Below are positions 16,415-24,973 of a DNA stretch of 64,000 nt, piece after piece (position 1 is the first letter of the stretch; the number at the start of each line of letters is the position of its first letter). A model generated the notes under the pieces. That model was not told where the DNA came from and did not search any database. It saw only the letters and a list, made by a program, of their open reading frames with translations. A program made the translations under genes and the position numbers. This stretch comes from Chitinivorax tropicus (GTDB taxonomy: Bacteria; Pseudomonadota; Gammaproteobacteria; Burkholderiales; SCOH01), in contig NZ_JACHHY010000010.1 in NCBI RefSeq assembly GCF_014202905.1, forward strand, positions 91,460 through 155,459. Direction: 5' to 3'.

Positions 16415-17461
16415 TTAATTCACCGGCCTCACACATGCTTCGACTCGTTGACAGGCCATCTCGGTCTCTTCAACGATACGCTCCATCAGTGCCGCCACAG
16501 TCGGCACATCATCAATCAGCCCCTGTATCTGCCCAATCATCTGCACCCCCTGCTCCAGATTGCCTTGCTCCGTGGCCAGCTTGAAACGAGGTGTTGCCGC
16601 ACCAAAATACGCAATTTGTAACATAGTAGCAGGGCCTTTCAACAATGTCCCCAACAATAGCTTCGGGATTGGCACCTGCATGGACTTGGCGACTGACAAC
16701 GCTGTAAATAGGGCCTTCAACAGCCCCATTGGTTTCTTCTGCAATGCGTCGGTGCGGGGCGTCTTCATCACCCGGCAAGGTATCCCATCAAATCGGGTGG
16801 AATAAAGTGTGTCCGCCACCTGCTTGCCGGTGATGGCGGTCTTGGTATTGGCGTGCAGCGGGCTTTCCTGAGTCATCGCAAATCGCGTTCCCATCGCCAC
16901 TCCCTCCGCCCCTAGCGCCAACGCAGCCAATAGTCCGCCGCCATTGCCAAAGCCACCCGTTGCGATGATCGGTATCTGAACCAATCGTGCAATGGCGGGC
17001 ACCAGCACCAGCGAAGTCACTTCCCCGCCGTGGGCTGCGGCTTCATGGCCGGTGACCAACAACGCATCGCAGCCAATCCGCTCTGCAGCTTGAGCATGCT
17101 TCTCGGTCACGACGGTTGCAATCACTTTGCCACCATAGGCATGCGCTCGGGTCACGATCCAGTCCCCTTTGCCCAGTGAGAAATTGATGACTGGCACTTG
17201 CTCTGCCAAAGCCACTTCCGCATTTTCTTTGGCACCGGGCATCATCAAGGTGCAACCGATGCCGAATGGCTTATTGGTCAACTCACGGATACGCCGAATG
17301 GCGCTCCGCGTCTGCTCTGGGCTCAGTGGGCCGGTGGCGAGGATTCCCAGCCCACCGGCTTCACTGACGGCGGCCACCAGCTCAGGCACGGCAATCCAGC
17401 TCATTCCTGGGCAGACAATGGGGTGCTCGATGCCAAGCAGCTCGGTCAGACGGGTTTTCAT
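16415..17461 (-). CDS. nitronate monooxygenase / enoyl-reductase-like FMN protein
   Basis: The 348-residue TIM-barrel flavoprotein belongs to the nitronate monooxygenase (2-nitropropane dioxygenase) family, which oxidises alkyl nitronates with FMN and oxygen; some relatives are FabK-type enoyl reductases. Visible motifs are the N-terminal HPIVCPGMSWIA, the phosphate-binding GHEAAAHGGE and IATGGFGNGGGLLAALALGA, and the following GTRFAMTQES. I start it at the ATG at 17461 (MKTRLTELLGIEHP), because the frame's 12 earlier residues do not resemble the family. It is probably monocistronic, with the tldD terminator upstream of it on the same strand. Confidence 0.88.
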   Translation of the reverse strand: MKTRLTELLGIEHPIVCPGMSWIAVPELVAAVSEAGGLGILATGPLSPEQTRSAIRRIRELTNKPFGIGCTLMMPGAKENAEVALAEQVPVINFSLGKGDWIVTRAHAYGGKVIATVVTEKHAQAAERIGCDALLVTGHEAAAHGGEVTSLVLVPAIARLVQIPIIATGGFGNGGGLLAALALGAEGVAMGTRFAMTQESPLHANTKTAITGKQVADTLYSTRFDGIPCRVMKTPRTDALQKKPMGLLKALFTALSVAKSMQVPIPKLLLGTLLKGPATMLQIAYFGAATPRFKLATEQGNLEQGVQMIGQIQGLIDDVPTVAALMERIVEETEMACQRVEACVRPVN

Positions 17462-17532
17462 GGCGGGACTCGATGGCTGGGTGATTGATCTGCACAAGTT
17501 TAAAACAAGCGTTTGATAGAAACAACCGCCAA

Positions 17533-17560
17533 TAAAAAAGCCGCAGCAGGTTGCGGCTTT
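17533..17560 (-). terminator. intrinsic terminator after tldD
   Basis: AAAGCCGCA (17538-17546) pairs with TGCGGCTTT (17552-17560). The A run at 17534-17539 gives a T tract on the minus strand. It lies 26 bp past the tldD stop. Confidence 0.85.
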
Positions 17561-17585
17561 TCCGGAAAAGATGGACGAGGCGGGA

Positions 17586-19064
17586 TCAGGCAGTCCCGCC
17601 GACAGTCAACCCGCCATCGATGCGCAAGGTGGGCTGCCCCACTCCTACCGGCACGCTTTGCCCTTCCTTGCCACAGGTGCCTACGCCTGGATCGAGCGCC
17701 ATATCATTGCCGATCATGGTGACACGGTTCAGCACATCCGGGCCATTGCCGATCAAGGTGGCGCCTTTGACTGGATAGGTGATCTTGCCATCTTCGATCA
17801 TGTAGGCTTCGGCAGCCGAAAACACGAACTTGCCGCTGGTGATGTCCACCTGCCCGCCACCGAAGTTGGCGGCATAGATGCCATGCTTGACCGAGGCGAT
17901 GATCTCATCGTGCGTTTTGTCGCCCGAGAGCATGTAGGTATTGGTCATGCGAGGCATGGGGATATGCGCATAGCTCTCGCGCCGGCCATTGCCCGTCACT
18001 GGCACGCCCATCAAGCGGGCGTTCATCGCATCTTGTAGATAGCCTTTGAGCACACCATTTTCAATCAGTGTCGTGCACTGGGTCGGGTTGCCTTCATCGT
18101 CCACATTCAATGAGCCACGACGCTGAAACAGCGTGCCATCATCGACCACGGTCACGCCTGTTGCGGCGACTTTCTCACCGATACGGTCCGAGAACGCGCT
18201 GGACCCTTTCCGATTGAAATCACCCTCCAGGCCATGGCCAATTGCCTCATGCAGCAGGATGCCCGGCCAACCCGCTCCCAGCACCACAGTCATCTCGCCC
18301 GCCGGGGCTGGGCGCGCAGACAGATTGATCACCGCCTGATGAACCGCCTTGGCTGCGTAGTCACGCAGTACGCCATCATTGAAATAGGCATAGTCGAAAC
18401 GCCCACCTCCCCCTGCGCTGCCTTGCTCACGGTGGCCGCCCTCCTCGACGATCACCTGGATCGACAAGCGCACCAAGGGGCGGATATCTGCAGCACGGAC
18501 ACCGTCGTGACGGGCGACCATGATGACTTCGTACTCGGCGGCCAGATTGGCAATGACTTGCGTGACGCGAGGATCTTCGGCGCGTGCGTAGCGCTCGATC
18601 CGCTCCAGCAGCTCGATCTTATCAGCATCACTCAGGCTGGCGATCGGGTCATGGGGTAGATACAAACCACGGCCTTGATGGCGTTGCACCATGCCGACCT
18701 GACGATTGCCACCCTGACGGGCAATGGCCCGCGTGGCGTCTGCAGCCTGTTTCAGGGCAGGCAGACTGATGTCGTCGGAATAGGCAAATGCCGTCTTCTC
18801 TCCCGACACAGCCCGGACACCCACGCCCTGATCGATGTTGAAGCTGCCGGACTTGACGATCCCTTCTTCCAGTGTCCACCCCTCTGAACGGCTGTATTGA
18901 AAATACAGGTCAGCGTAGTCCACGTCATGCGTCATGATCTCGCTGAATACGCGGTCGAGGGCGTGATCATCCAACGCATAAGGCGCCAACAGCGTATCGC
19001 GGGCGGTGTCGAACAAGGTGGATGGATTGGGCTGATAAATCGCGCTTGTAGCTTGTGTCTGCAT
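17586..19064 (-). CDS. tldD: TldD metalloprotease subunit
   Basis: The 492-residue protein is TldD, the catalytic half of the TldD/TldE (PmbA) heterodimeric metalloprotease that degrades unfolded or modified peptides and processes RiPPs such as microcin B17 in the cytoplasm. The zinc motif [11 protein letters not shown] (HExxxH) is intact near residue 265. I start at the ATG at 19064 (MQTQATS), 8 bases after GAAGAG; an ATG five codons earlier is in frame. The gene lies at the end of a run yhdP-nit-membrane protein-tldD on the minus strand, a conserved betaproteobacterial order. The partner pmbA is not in the window. Confidence 0.95.
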   Translation of the reverse strand: MQTQATSAIYQPNPSTLFDTARDTLLAPYALDDHALDRVFSEIMTHDVDYADLYFQYSRSEGWTLEEGIVKSGSFNIDQGVGVRAVSGEKTAFAYSDDISLPALKQAADATRAIARQGGNRQVGMVQRHQGRGLYLPHDPIASLSDADKIELLERIERYARAEDPRVTQVIANLAAEYEVIMVARHDGVRAADIRPLVRLSIQVIVEEGGHREQGSAGGGGRFDYAYFNDGVLRDYAAKAVHQAVINLSARPAPAGEMTVVLGAGWPGILLHEAIGHGLEGDFNRKGSSAFSDRIGEKVAATGVTVVDDGTLFQRRGSLNVDDEGNPTQCTTLIENGVLKGYLQDAMNARLMGVPVTGNGRRESYAHIPMPRMTNTYMLSGDKTHDEIIASVKHGIYAANFGGGQVDITSGKFVFSAAEAYMIEDGKITYPVKGATLIGNGPDVLNRVTMIGNDMALDPGVGTCGKEGQSVPVGVGQPTLRIDGGLTVGGTA

Positions 19065-19075
19065 ATGATTTCTCT

Positions 19076-19561
19076 TCATTCTGACGGTGGGTGCCGACGT
19101 ACGCTGATACGCCGCACCCAACCGGGTTCGCTTTCTTCGGCGGCTTGCCGCTGCCCTTCCAGCTGAGTTGTTAGGCTCGATTGTAACGCAATCAGCTCAA
19201 GACGACCGACCCGCGCACAGATTCCCCACATGGCGAAAACGCAACCCAGATATTGCACCGTGCCAGACAGATGCAATGTGGACGACCACGCAGCCGCGCC
19301 GCCCAGCCATTTGGCCACCGGCATCAGGAAGAAGATGGCCAGCCCGAACACCATGCTCAACGAACCTCGCGAGTGCAAATCGACCCGGATCAAGGCCCGG
19401 TAGCTGACTATGCCGACCAGGGCGCTCGCGCACCAGAACATTGGGCCGGTTGGCAGCACAGGCTGGACATAACCAGCCACCAGCAGGCCCAATACCACCC
19501 ACAGCCACCAAGTCCGGACAAGTGAATTGGCCAGGCGTAACTGGCTGACAGTCAGCGACAT
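19076..19561 (-). CDS. hypothetical four-helix inner-membrane protein
   Basis: I do not recognise this 161-residue protein. It has about four hydrophobic segments: [50 protein letters not shown] and [17 protein letters not shown], followed by a soluble, charged C-terminal tail of about 45 residues. The start at 19561 ([10 protein letters not shown]) is 20 bp after the nit stop, and the gene ends 12 bp before the tldD start, so it sits tightly between them in one transcription unit. Codon choice resembles its neighbours. The upstream frame extension to 19702 overlaps nit and is not used. Confidence 0.72.
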   Translation of the reverse strand: MSLTVSQLRLANSLVRTWWLWVVLGLLVAGYVQPVLPTGPMFWCASALVGIVSYRALIRVDLHSRGSLSMVFGLAIFFLMPVAKWLGGAAAWSSTLHLSGTVQYLGCVFAMWGICARVGRLELIALQSSLTTQLEGQRQAAEESEPGWVRRISVRRHPPSE

Positions 19562-19581
19562 CGGATCACGCTGTAGCCTGC

Positions 19582-20445
19582 TCACAATGTGCGGTGGGAC
19601 AGGGCTGGGAGGCTGCCACGCAGCCGCTGTTGATAGGCAGGATTGATGTTTGCCACCACGATACCCGATCCCCGTGACAGGCGATCCAACACCACCCCCC
19701 ATGGGTCGATGATCATGCTGTCACCATGTGTCTCCCGCCCATTGCGGTGATAGCCACCTTGCGCAGCGGCAATCACATAGGTCAGGTTTTCGATGGCCCG
19801 CGCCCGCAGCAATGTTTCCCAATGGGCCTTGCCGGTTGTTTCGGTGAAGGCTGCCGGCACCACGATCATATCGACCGGATGCATGGCACGATACAACTCG
19901 GGGAATCGCAAATCGTAGCATATCGACAGACCGATCCGCCCAAATGGGGTGTCCACCACCACGACATCCTTGCCGGGCTCGATGGTCCGCTCTTCCGAAT
20001 AGTGCTCGGCGCCCATCTGCAGACCAAACAAGTGGATCTTGTCATAACGGGCCACCTGCTTGCCTTTGTCGTCATAGACCAGACAAGCATTACGCACCTT
20101 GTCGGGCTGATCACTGGCCAGCGGCACCGAGCCCCCGATGATCCACATCTTGTGCTTCTTTGCCATTTTCGCCAGAAAACGCTGGATCGGACCTTTGCCC
20201 TCTTCTTCACGCGCATCGACCTTATCCGTTTCCTTCATGCCCATGATCGCGAAATACTCGGGCAGCACCGCCAACCTGGCACCTTCCTTGGCAGCCATGT
20301 CCAACAACATTTCGGCTTCGGTCAGATTGGCGGATACAGTCGGGCCGGACGCCATCTGGATGGCGGCAACCCGGGCTGCGCCATTCACAGCAGGTTGCGA
20401 AATGATCTTTTTGGTCTTGTTTGAGCTATGTGCTTTGGTAGACAT
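19582..20445 (-). CDS. carbon-nitrogen hydrolase, Nit1-like (deaminated-glutathione amidase type)
   Basis: The 287-residue nitrilase-superfamily enzyme carries the full catalytic triad: Glu in VLPEYFAIMG, Lys in YDKIHLFG and Cys in ICYDLRFPELYR. The sequence around the Cys matches the Nit1/NitFhit branch, whose bacterial members hydrolyse deaminated glutathione as metabolite repair. An N-terminal extension of about 24 Lys/Ser-rich residues (MSTKAHSSNKTKK) precedes the usual start VAAIQM; it may be an artefact of start choice, but no other ATG fits. It sits between yhdP and tldD, as in many betaproteobacteria. Confidence 0.9.
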   Translation of the reverse strand: MSTKAHSSNKTKKIISQPAVNGAARVAAIQMASGPTVSANLTEAEMLLDMAAKEGARLAVLPEYFAIMGMKETDKVDAREEEGKGPIQRFLAKMAKKHKMWIIGGSVPLASDQPDKVRNACLVYDDKGKQVARYDKIHLFGLQMGAEHYSEERTIEPGKDVVVVDTPFGRIGLSICYDLRFPELYRAMHPVDMIVVPAAFTETTGKAHWETLLRARAIENLTYVIAAAQGGYHRNGRETHGDSMIIDPWGVVLDRLSRGSGIVVANINPAYQQRLRGSLPALSHRTL

Positions 20446-20740
20446 GATTTGTTCTCATCATTGCATGCTACGATTGTTCAGGACTGCCTCTGCGGTGGCC
20501 GGTCAATCATGGCCAACCGGCGAAATGGCATGACCGATCGCGCCGGCCCAGCCAAGCCCATGGCTGATCCTTCAACAAACCGGCACGTCTGCTTTCAGCA
20601 TAGTGTGTCATTGTGGGTTTGTGTGCTGGTCAACCCTGAGCCCTACCGGCCCGATGTCAGCGCGTGTGACGCAGCCAGGGAACCAAGTGGTCGATCACTT
20701 GGCTTGTCATGCCCCAGCCAACCGTGCTGGCTACCGGTGG
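20446..20740. other. intergenic region with an isolated palindrome
   Basis: This 295-bp gap separates yhdP from nit on the minus strand. The only clear structure is a 7-bp inverted repeat, CCAAGTG (20683-20689) with CACTTGG (20696-20702) around a 6-bp loop, 39 bp past the yhdP stop. It has no T tract, so it could be a weak terminator, a processing hairpin or an operator for nit. No small gene is supported. Confidence 0.45.
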
Positions 20741-23700
20741 TCAACGTGCGCTTTGGGGCTCACGCTTGGGCTTGGGCGGTGCCCCTTTTTCCACCTTGGG
20801 ATCACGCCAATCACCGCTGATTTGATATTCATAGGCAATCAGCTGCCCGATCGGCTCTTGCATCAGCTTCTGCAACACCAGCGCCCCCACGCCGGCCAAG
20901 GGGTTGGCCAGGGCCGCCCAGGCAGCGATGGATACGCCCTCACCTACCTTCGGGACGACTCGCACCGACAGGTTCTGCGTCTCCTTGGCAATATCCACCT
21001 CCCCTTTCATATTGATCAAGGCTGCCGGGCTGATGATGACGCCATTGTCTGTCGTCAATATGCCCTTGTTGATCTGCGCTTTGCCTGTGACCGCGTCAAA
21101 AGCCAACCCTTCACTGAAGACATCACCGAAATCCAGCGACATCCGCCGTGGCAGCGACTGCAGTGACAGAATCCCCAACAATCGCCCGATGCCGGGGTCG
21201 ATCTTCTCGAACTGGCCATTTTTCGCATCCAAGGCCAAGTGTCCGGTCAAGGTCGGGTAGGCAGGATCATAGGGGCTGCCCTGCCAGCTCAATTGCCCCT
21301 CCAGCTTGGCGGTGCCTTTGCGAACCGTATCGGCATAGCCAAAACGGGCAAGGTATTTACCAACGTCGTCGCTTTCGATCTGGACATTGAATTGCGACAC
21401 CTCGGGCCGGGCACGGAATGCCCACTGCCCATCTGCCTTCAATGTACCCTCAGGGGATTGCAGCACCAGCTTTTCAAAACGCAGAGAATCCCCGCGTGGC
21501 TGGGCTCGCAGCTCGACTTTGCCCAAGGTGTGATCCTTGTAGACCAGGTTATCGATACCGATATCCAGCCAGGGCAATGCGTTGCCCTGCGTATTGGTCA
21601 AGCTGTCCGGGCCACGCTCTGCGGCGATCAATGGCAGCTGCAGCCGCTTCAGACGGGCGGTCACCCGACCGCTCTGCTGGCTGTTCCAGCTCACCACGCC
21701 TTGTAGCTCCTGGCTGTTCACATTGAACAACCAGGAGCTACCCTCATGCTGGGCACTCAGTTTGACCTCTTTGATAGTCTTGTCGAGGATGGTCAGGCTG
21801 CCTGCACGCACATCGGAAATGGTCAAGGATGACAGCTCGCTGCTGCCACCTGGGCCTGCCAACAAGGGCAACCAGCGGTCCGCGTCGAACGCCGATAGCG
21901 TACCCGCCACGTTGACGCCATTTTTGATCGCACCCACCACCGGAATGGCGTCGCTCACCCCTCCGGCCTGCTCCACACTGGGGGTCAGGGTCACATTGCC
22001 CGCCATGGGCTGGCCTGGGCGCTCCAACATGTCCAGCATCAGTTGTCTATCCACCCGCAGCTGCCAGCGGGTCTGCCCGGCTGAGTCCGCAAGCTGCAGC
22101 CGCATGGGGCGCTGCTCACCGGCGGCCTTGGCAAAGGGTGGCGGCAGATCAGCTGCCATCCCTTGCAGGTTGGATTCCACCAACAGATCCGTCCCATTCC
22201 TGCGGATCGACAACCCCAGCTGGAACGGCGTCTCACCTTTCAATTGCTTATACAGCGGGCGATTCAGCCAAGCATGCAGGCCCACGCCAGTCACGCGCCC
22301 TCGGCCATTGATTCGGACCGTGCCATCTGCCAGCGTATCGGCATTGGCCACAAATCGCCCACCCAGGCCATCGCCCGCCAGGTTGTTGAAGGCAATGCCC
22401 CGCTCAGTGAATTGCAGGTTACCGCTCACGTTATCGAGTGTCGGGATGGTTTTGCCAAAATCCAAGCGGTTGCCGGCAAATCGCACCGTGCCATTCACCT
22501 TGGTATCGTCCGCATGCTCCAACGGGATGTCCAGCTTCAGCGATAGCTTGGCATTGCCCTGTGCTTTGATCGTGCGGGTGAACCCATCCAGCGACCGATC
22601 AACCGGACTGTTGTCCACATAACGCAGCAGATCATCAGCCTTCCCCTCGACTTCGCCATCGATCAGGAGTTGCTCGCCCTTGTCCAGGCTGGGTATATCG
22701 CCGGTCACTTTGATGATCCGCGAGCCCATGATGGTGCCGCTCTTGCTTTCGATACGCAGCTTGTCGCCCACGAAAGCCAGCTTGGCGTTCAATTTGTCGA
22801 TCTGCGGCCACCCGGGCGCAAACTGCAGGTCGATGTCTCGCGTATCGACATCGACACGGAACACGCCCGTATTGGGTTTATCGAAGGGAAAGTGATCCAG
22901 CTCGCCTTGCAGCACCATATGCGCACGCTCTGCCGTGCCGCTTTTGAGCGCTGTCTTCAGCCAATCCCGCAAATCCGCAGAAGTCACCAAAGGCAGGTAT
23001 TGCCACACCACATTGGCTTTGACCCGGCTGAGATCGGCTTTGAGATCGGCTCTGCCCGCCCCTTTTCCGGTGTATTGATACTCACCGCCCAAGTCCAGGT
23101 TCAAGTCCCCATTACTGACTTTGAACCGGCGCACCTGTGCCCGCCACTGCGCCTGATCACGCCGCCAATCAATGGCCGCATCCAGCCGACCCAATGCCAA
23201 AGGTGCTGCAAATACGCCGGGCATCGACAGGCTGGCATCTTCACCATCCAATGTCACCGTACCACCTTGCTCACTCGCCAACACCGCACCGCTCAGATTG
23301 CTGACGCCCGGCAGATCATCCACTGGGGCAAAGCCGACCTGTTCAAACGCACCGCTGAATCGATAACGCTGGGCAGGGGGGGCAGACCACTCGAACCGGA
23401 CATCCTTCAACCGGCCATGCGGACTGGATTGCAGCAAGGCCTGATTGACCTTGGCCGGCAACGGCAAGGCACCTGCCAGCTCAGCCAATGGCGCCAGATC
23501 CAGCGCGGGGGCGTTGAGCTTGGTCAGCTGCCACCCAGTCGCACCGGTATCGGTCAGCTCTACCTGCAATTGTCGTTGGCGAATCGGCGCTGCGGGTTTG
23601 CGGTCCAGATCGAAGCGACTGAGCTGCAGATCGTACTGCGCGCCATTCACCGCCAAGGCAAATTCGGTGTCCAATCGCTGCACGATCAAGGGGGCCAGCT

Positions 23701-24616
23701 GTTGCCCAAACCGTAGGTTGACATCATTCAGCATCAACGCCATCTGCAGCTGCTTGAGCCTACCCTTATCCAGCTGCAGCGTGCCGCTGACGCCGCCCTT
23801 ACCTTTTTCGATTGTGATCGGGTAGCGAATCCACTGCCGCCAGGCCGCCAGATCGGCATATGACAGATTGAACTGCGTGCGCCCCGACCAGCTCGCGAGA
23901 TCGGCAACGCGCTTGCCACGCAGATTGCCCTGCAGGCTGAGCTGGGAGGCCAGCTTGGCGGGAGGCGTACCCTGCAGGGTGAAGTGGTGGCGGCCAAATC
24001 GGTTGTCGAGCCGGAAATCCACTGCATCGATACTCAGGGGCGGTGCAGCGAACTGGTCATCCAGCCAGCTCACCTTGGCCTGCAGGATCTCGATGGAGGA
24101 TTGTTCCAGCACCCAATCGGCAAATCCATTGTCCGGCCCGTCACCATTCAGCGGGATACCCGCCAGCGAAATGACTCCTTCCGGGCTGCGCCGGATCACC
24201 AATGCCGGTCGATTGATCGACAGGGATGCAAAACGCAACTTGAACAAGACCGGGGACCACCAGGACACAGTCGCTGACACCTGGTCGAAATCCAGTGCCT
24301 GACGCCCACTTTTGTCATAGAGGTGGACATCTTTGAACACGATGCGGGGAGATAGACCATCCCAATAGCCTGACAGGTGGCCAATACGCAGCGGCAAGCC
24401 AATTTCACTTGCGGCCAGCTTCACCAGATCGGGGCGATATTGATCCAGATTCGGGAACAGCCAGAACTGCAGCGTCGCCCAGATGGACACCCCCAGCACC
24501 AGCGTAGCGATGATGATCCGTCGCAGGGCGTGGGCATGCCACAGCAAAGTGCGCGAAGCAATCCTGCGACAGTAACGAAATAACGTGAAAGCCTTATTTG
24601 GCGAATGATCAGACAT
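20741..24616 (-). CDS. yhdP: YhdP, AsmA-like envelope phospholipid transport protein
   Basis: The 1291-residue protein has one N-terminal membrane helix (about residues 35-55, IIIATLVLGVSIWATLQFWLF) and a very long beta-rich periplasmic part, with the DUF3971 and AsmA-like C-terminal regions of YhdP. YhdP, with TamB and YdbH, forms a bridge that carries phospholipids from the inner to the outer membrane. The length fits the family (about 1270 residues). The ATG at 24616 follows two in-frame TTG codons, and I see no strong ribosome site, while a 9-bp hairpin lies 21-44 bases upstream. It is divergent from glnE. Confidence 0.93.
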   Translation of the reverse strand: MSDHSPNKAFTLFRYCRRIASRTLLWHAHALRRIIIATLVLGVSIWATLQFWLFPNLDQYRPDLVKLAASEIGLPLRIGHLSGYWDGLSPRIVFKDVHLYDKSGRQALDFDQVSATVSWWSPVLFKLRFASLSINRPALVIRRSPEGVISLAGIPLNGDGPDNGFADWVLEQSSIEILQAKVSWLDDQFAAPPLSIDAVDFRLDNRFGRHHFTLQGTPPAKLASQLSLQGNLRGKRVADLASWSGRTQFNLSYADLAAWRQWIRYPITIEKGKGGVSGTLQLDKGRLKQLQMALMLNDVNLRFGQQLAPLIVQRLDTEFALAVNGAQYDLQLSRFDLDRKPAAPIRQRQLQVELTDTGATGWQLTKLNAPALDLAPLAELAGALPLPAKVNQALLQSSPHGRLKDVRFEWSAPPAQRYRFSGAFEQVGFAPVDDLPGVSNLSGAVLASEQGGTVTLDGEDASLSMPGVFAAPLALGRLDAAIDWRRDQAQWRAQVRRFKVSNGDLNLDLGGEYQYTGKGAGRADLKADLSRVKANVVWQYLPLVTSADLRDWLKTALKSGTAERAHMVLQGELDHFPFDKPNTGVFRVDVDTRDIDLQFAPGWPQIDKLNAKLAFVGDKLRIESKSGTIMGSRIIKVTGDIPSLDKGEQLLIDGEVEGKADDLLRYVDNSPVDRSLDGFTRTIKAQGNAKLSLKLDIPLEHADDTKVNGTVRFAGNRLDFGKTIPTLDNVSGNLQFTERGIAFNNLAGDGLGGRFVANADTLADGTVRINGRGRVTGVGLHAWLNRPLYKQLKGETPFQLGLSIRRNGTDLLVESNLQGMAADLPPPFAKAAGEQRPMRLQLADSAGQTRWQLRVDRQLMLDMLERPGQPMAGNVTLTPSVEQAGGVSDAIPVVGAIKNGVNVAGTLSAFDADRWLPLLAGPGGSSELSSLTISDVRAGSLTILDKTIKEVKLSAQHEGSSWLFNVNSQELQGVVSWNSQQSGRVTARLKRLQLPLIAAERGPDSLTNTQGNALPWLDIGIDNLVYKDHTLGKVELRAQPRGDSLRFEKLVLQSPEGTLKADGQWAFRARPEVSQFNVQIESDDVGKYLARFGYADTVRKGTAKLEGQLSWQGSPYDPAYPTLTGHLALDAKNGQFEKIDPGIGRLLGILSLQSLPRRMSLDFGDVFSEGLAFDAVTGKAQINKGILTTDNGVIISPAALINMKGEVDIAKETQNLSVRVVPKVGEGVSIAAWAALANPLAGVGALVLQKLMQEPIGQLIAYEYQISGDWRDPKVEKGAPPKPKREPQSAR

Positions 24617-24973
24617 CAACAATCAACGATTTGTCACGGTATGGCACGCACGCCATACCGCAGGCCCCGATGGGCCTTGCCAAAGGCCATCAACACAACC
24701 AGGGTAGACCACCCCGGACCCAACGCAGGATGGGCTTGTATCATTGCCCAACCCACCTCTCCATCTATACCATCTATAGCCAGGTTCTGTTGACACCATT
24801 CGGCTGAGTATAGCGAGCAAATGACGCCCGCAGTATTGTCCTTACCCACAACCGGTGCTGCATAAGTGACGATACGATATCAGCCGAACCAGGAACCAAC
24901 GCTGAACAGATGATGATTTCCTGCAGATCATCTTACCCGTCAACGCGATGCCATTCTATCGAAAGCTCTGACA
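24617..24973. promoter_or_regulatory. divergent control region between yhdP and glnE
   Basis: This 357-bp gap holds a perfect 9-bp inverted repeat, CGGTATGGC (24637-24645) and GCCATACCG (24652-24660) with a 6-bp loop, 21 bp before the yhdP start. It could be a leader hairpin or an operator for yhdP. A TTGACA lies at 24793 but has no well-spaced -10 box. No NtrC-type or sigma-54 site was seen for glnE, and no small gene. Confidence 0.5.

Noticed and set aside
21582..23716. Long open frames on the plus strand opposite yhdP
   Set aside because: They have no family character and mirror the G+C-rich codon pattern of yhdP, which is clearly real on the minus strand.
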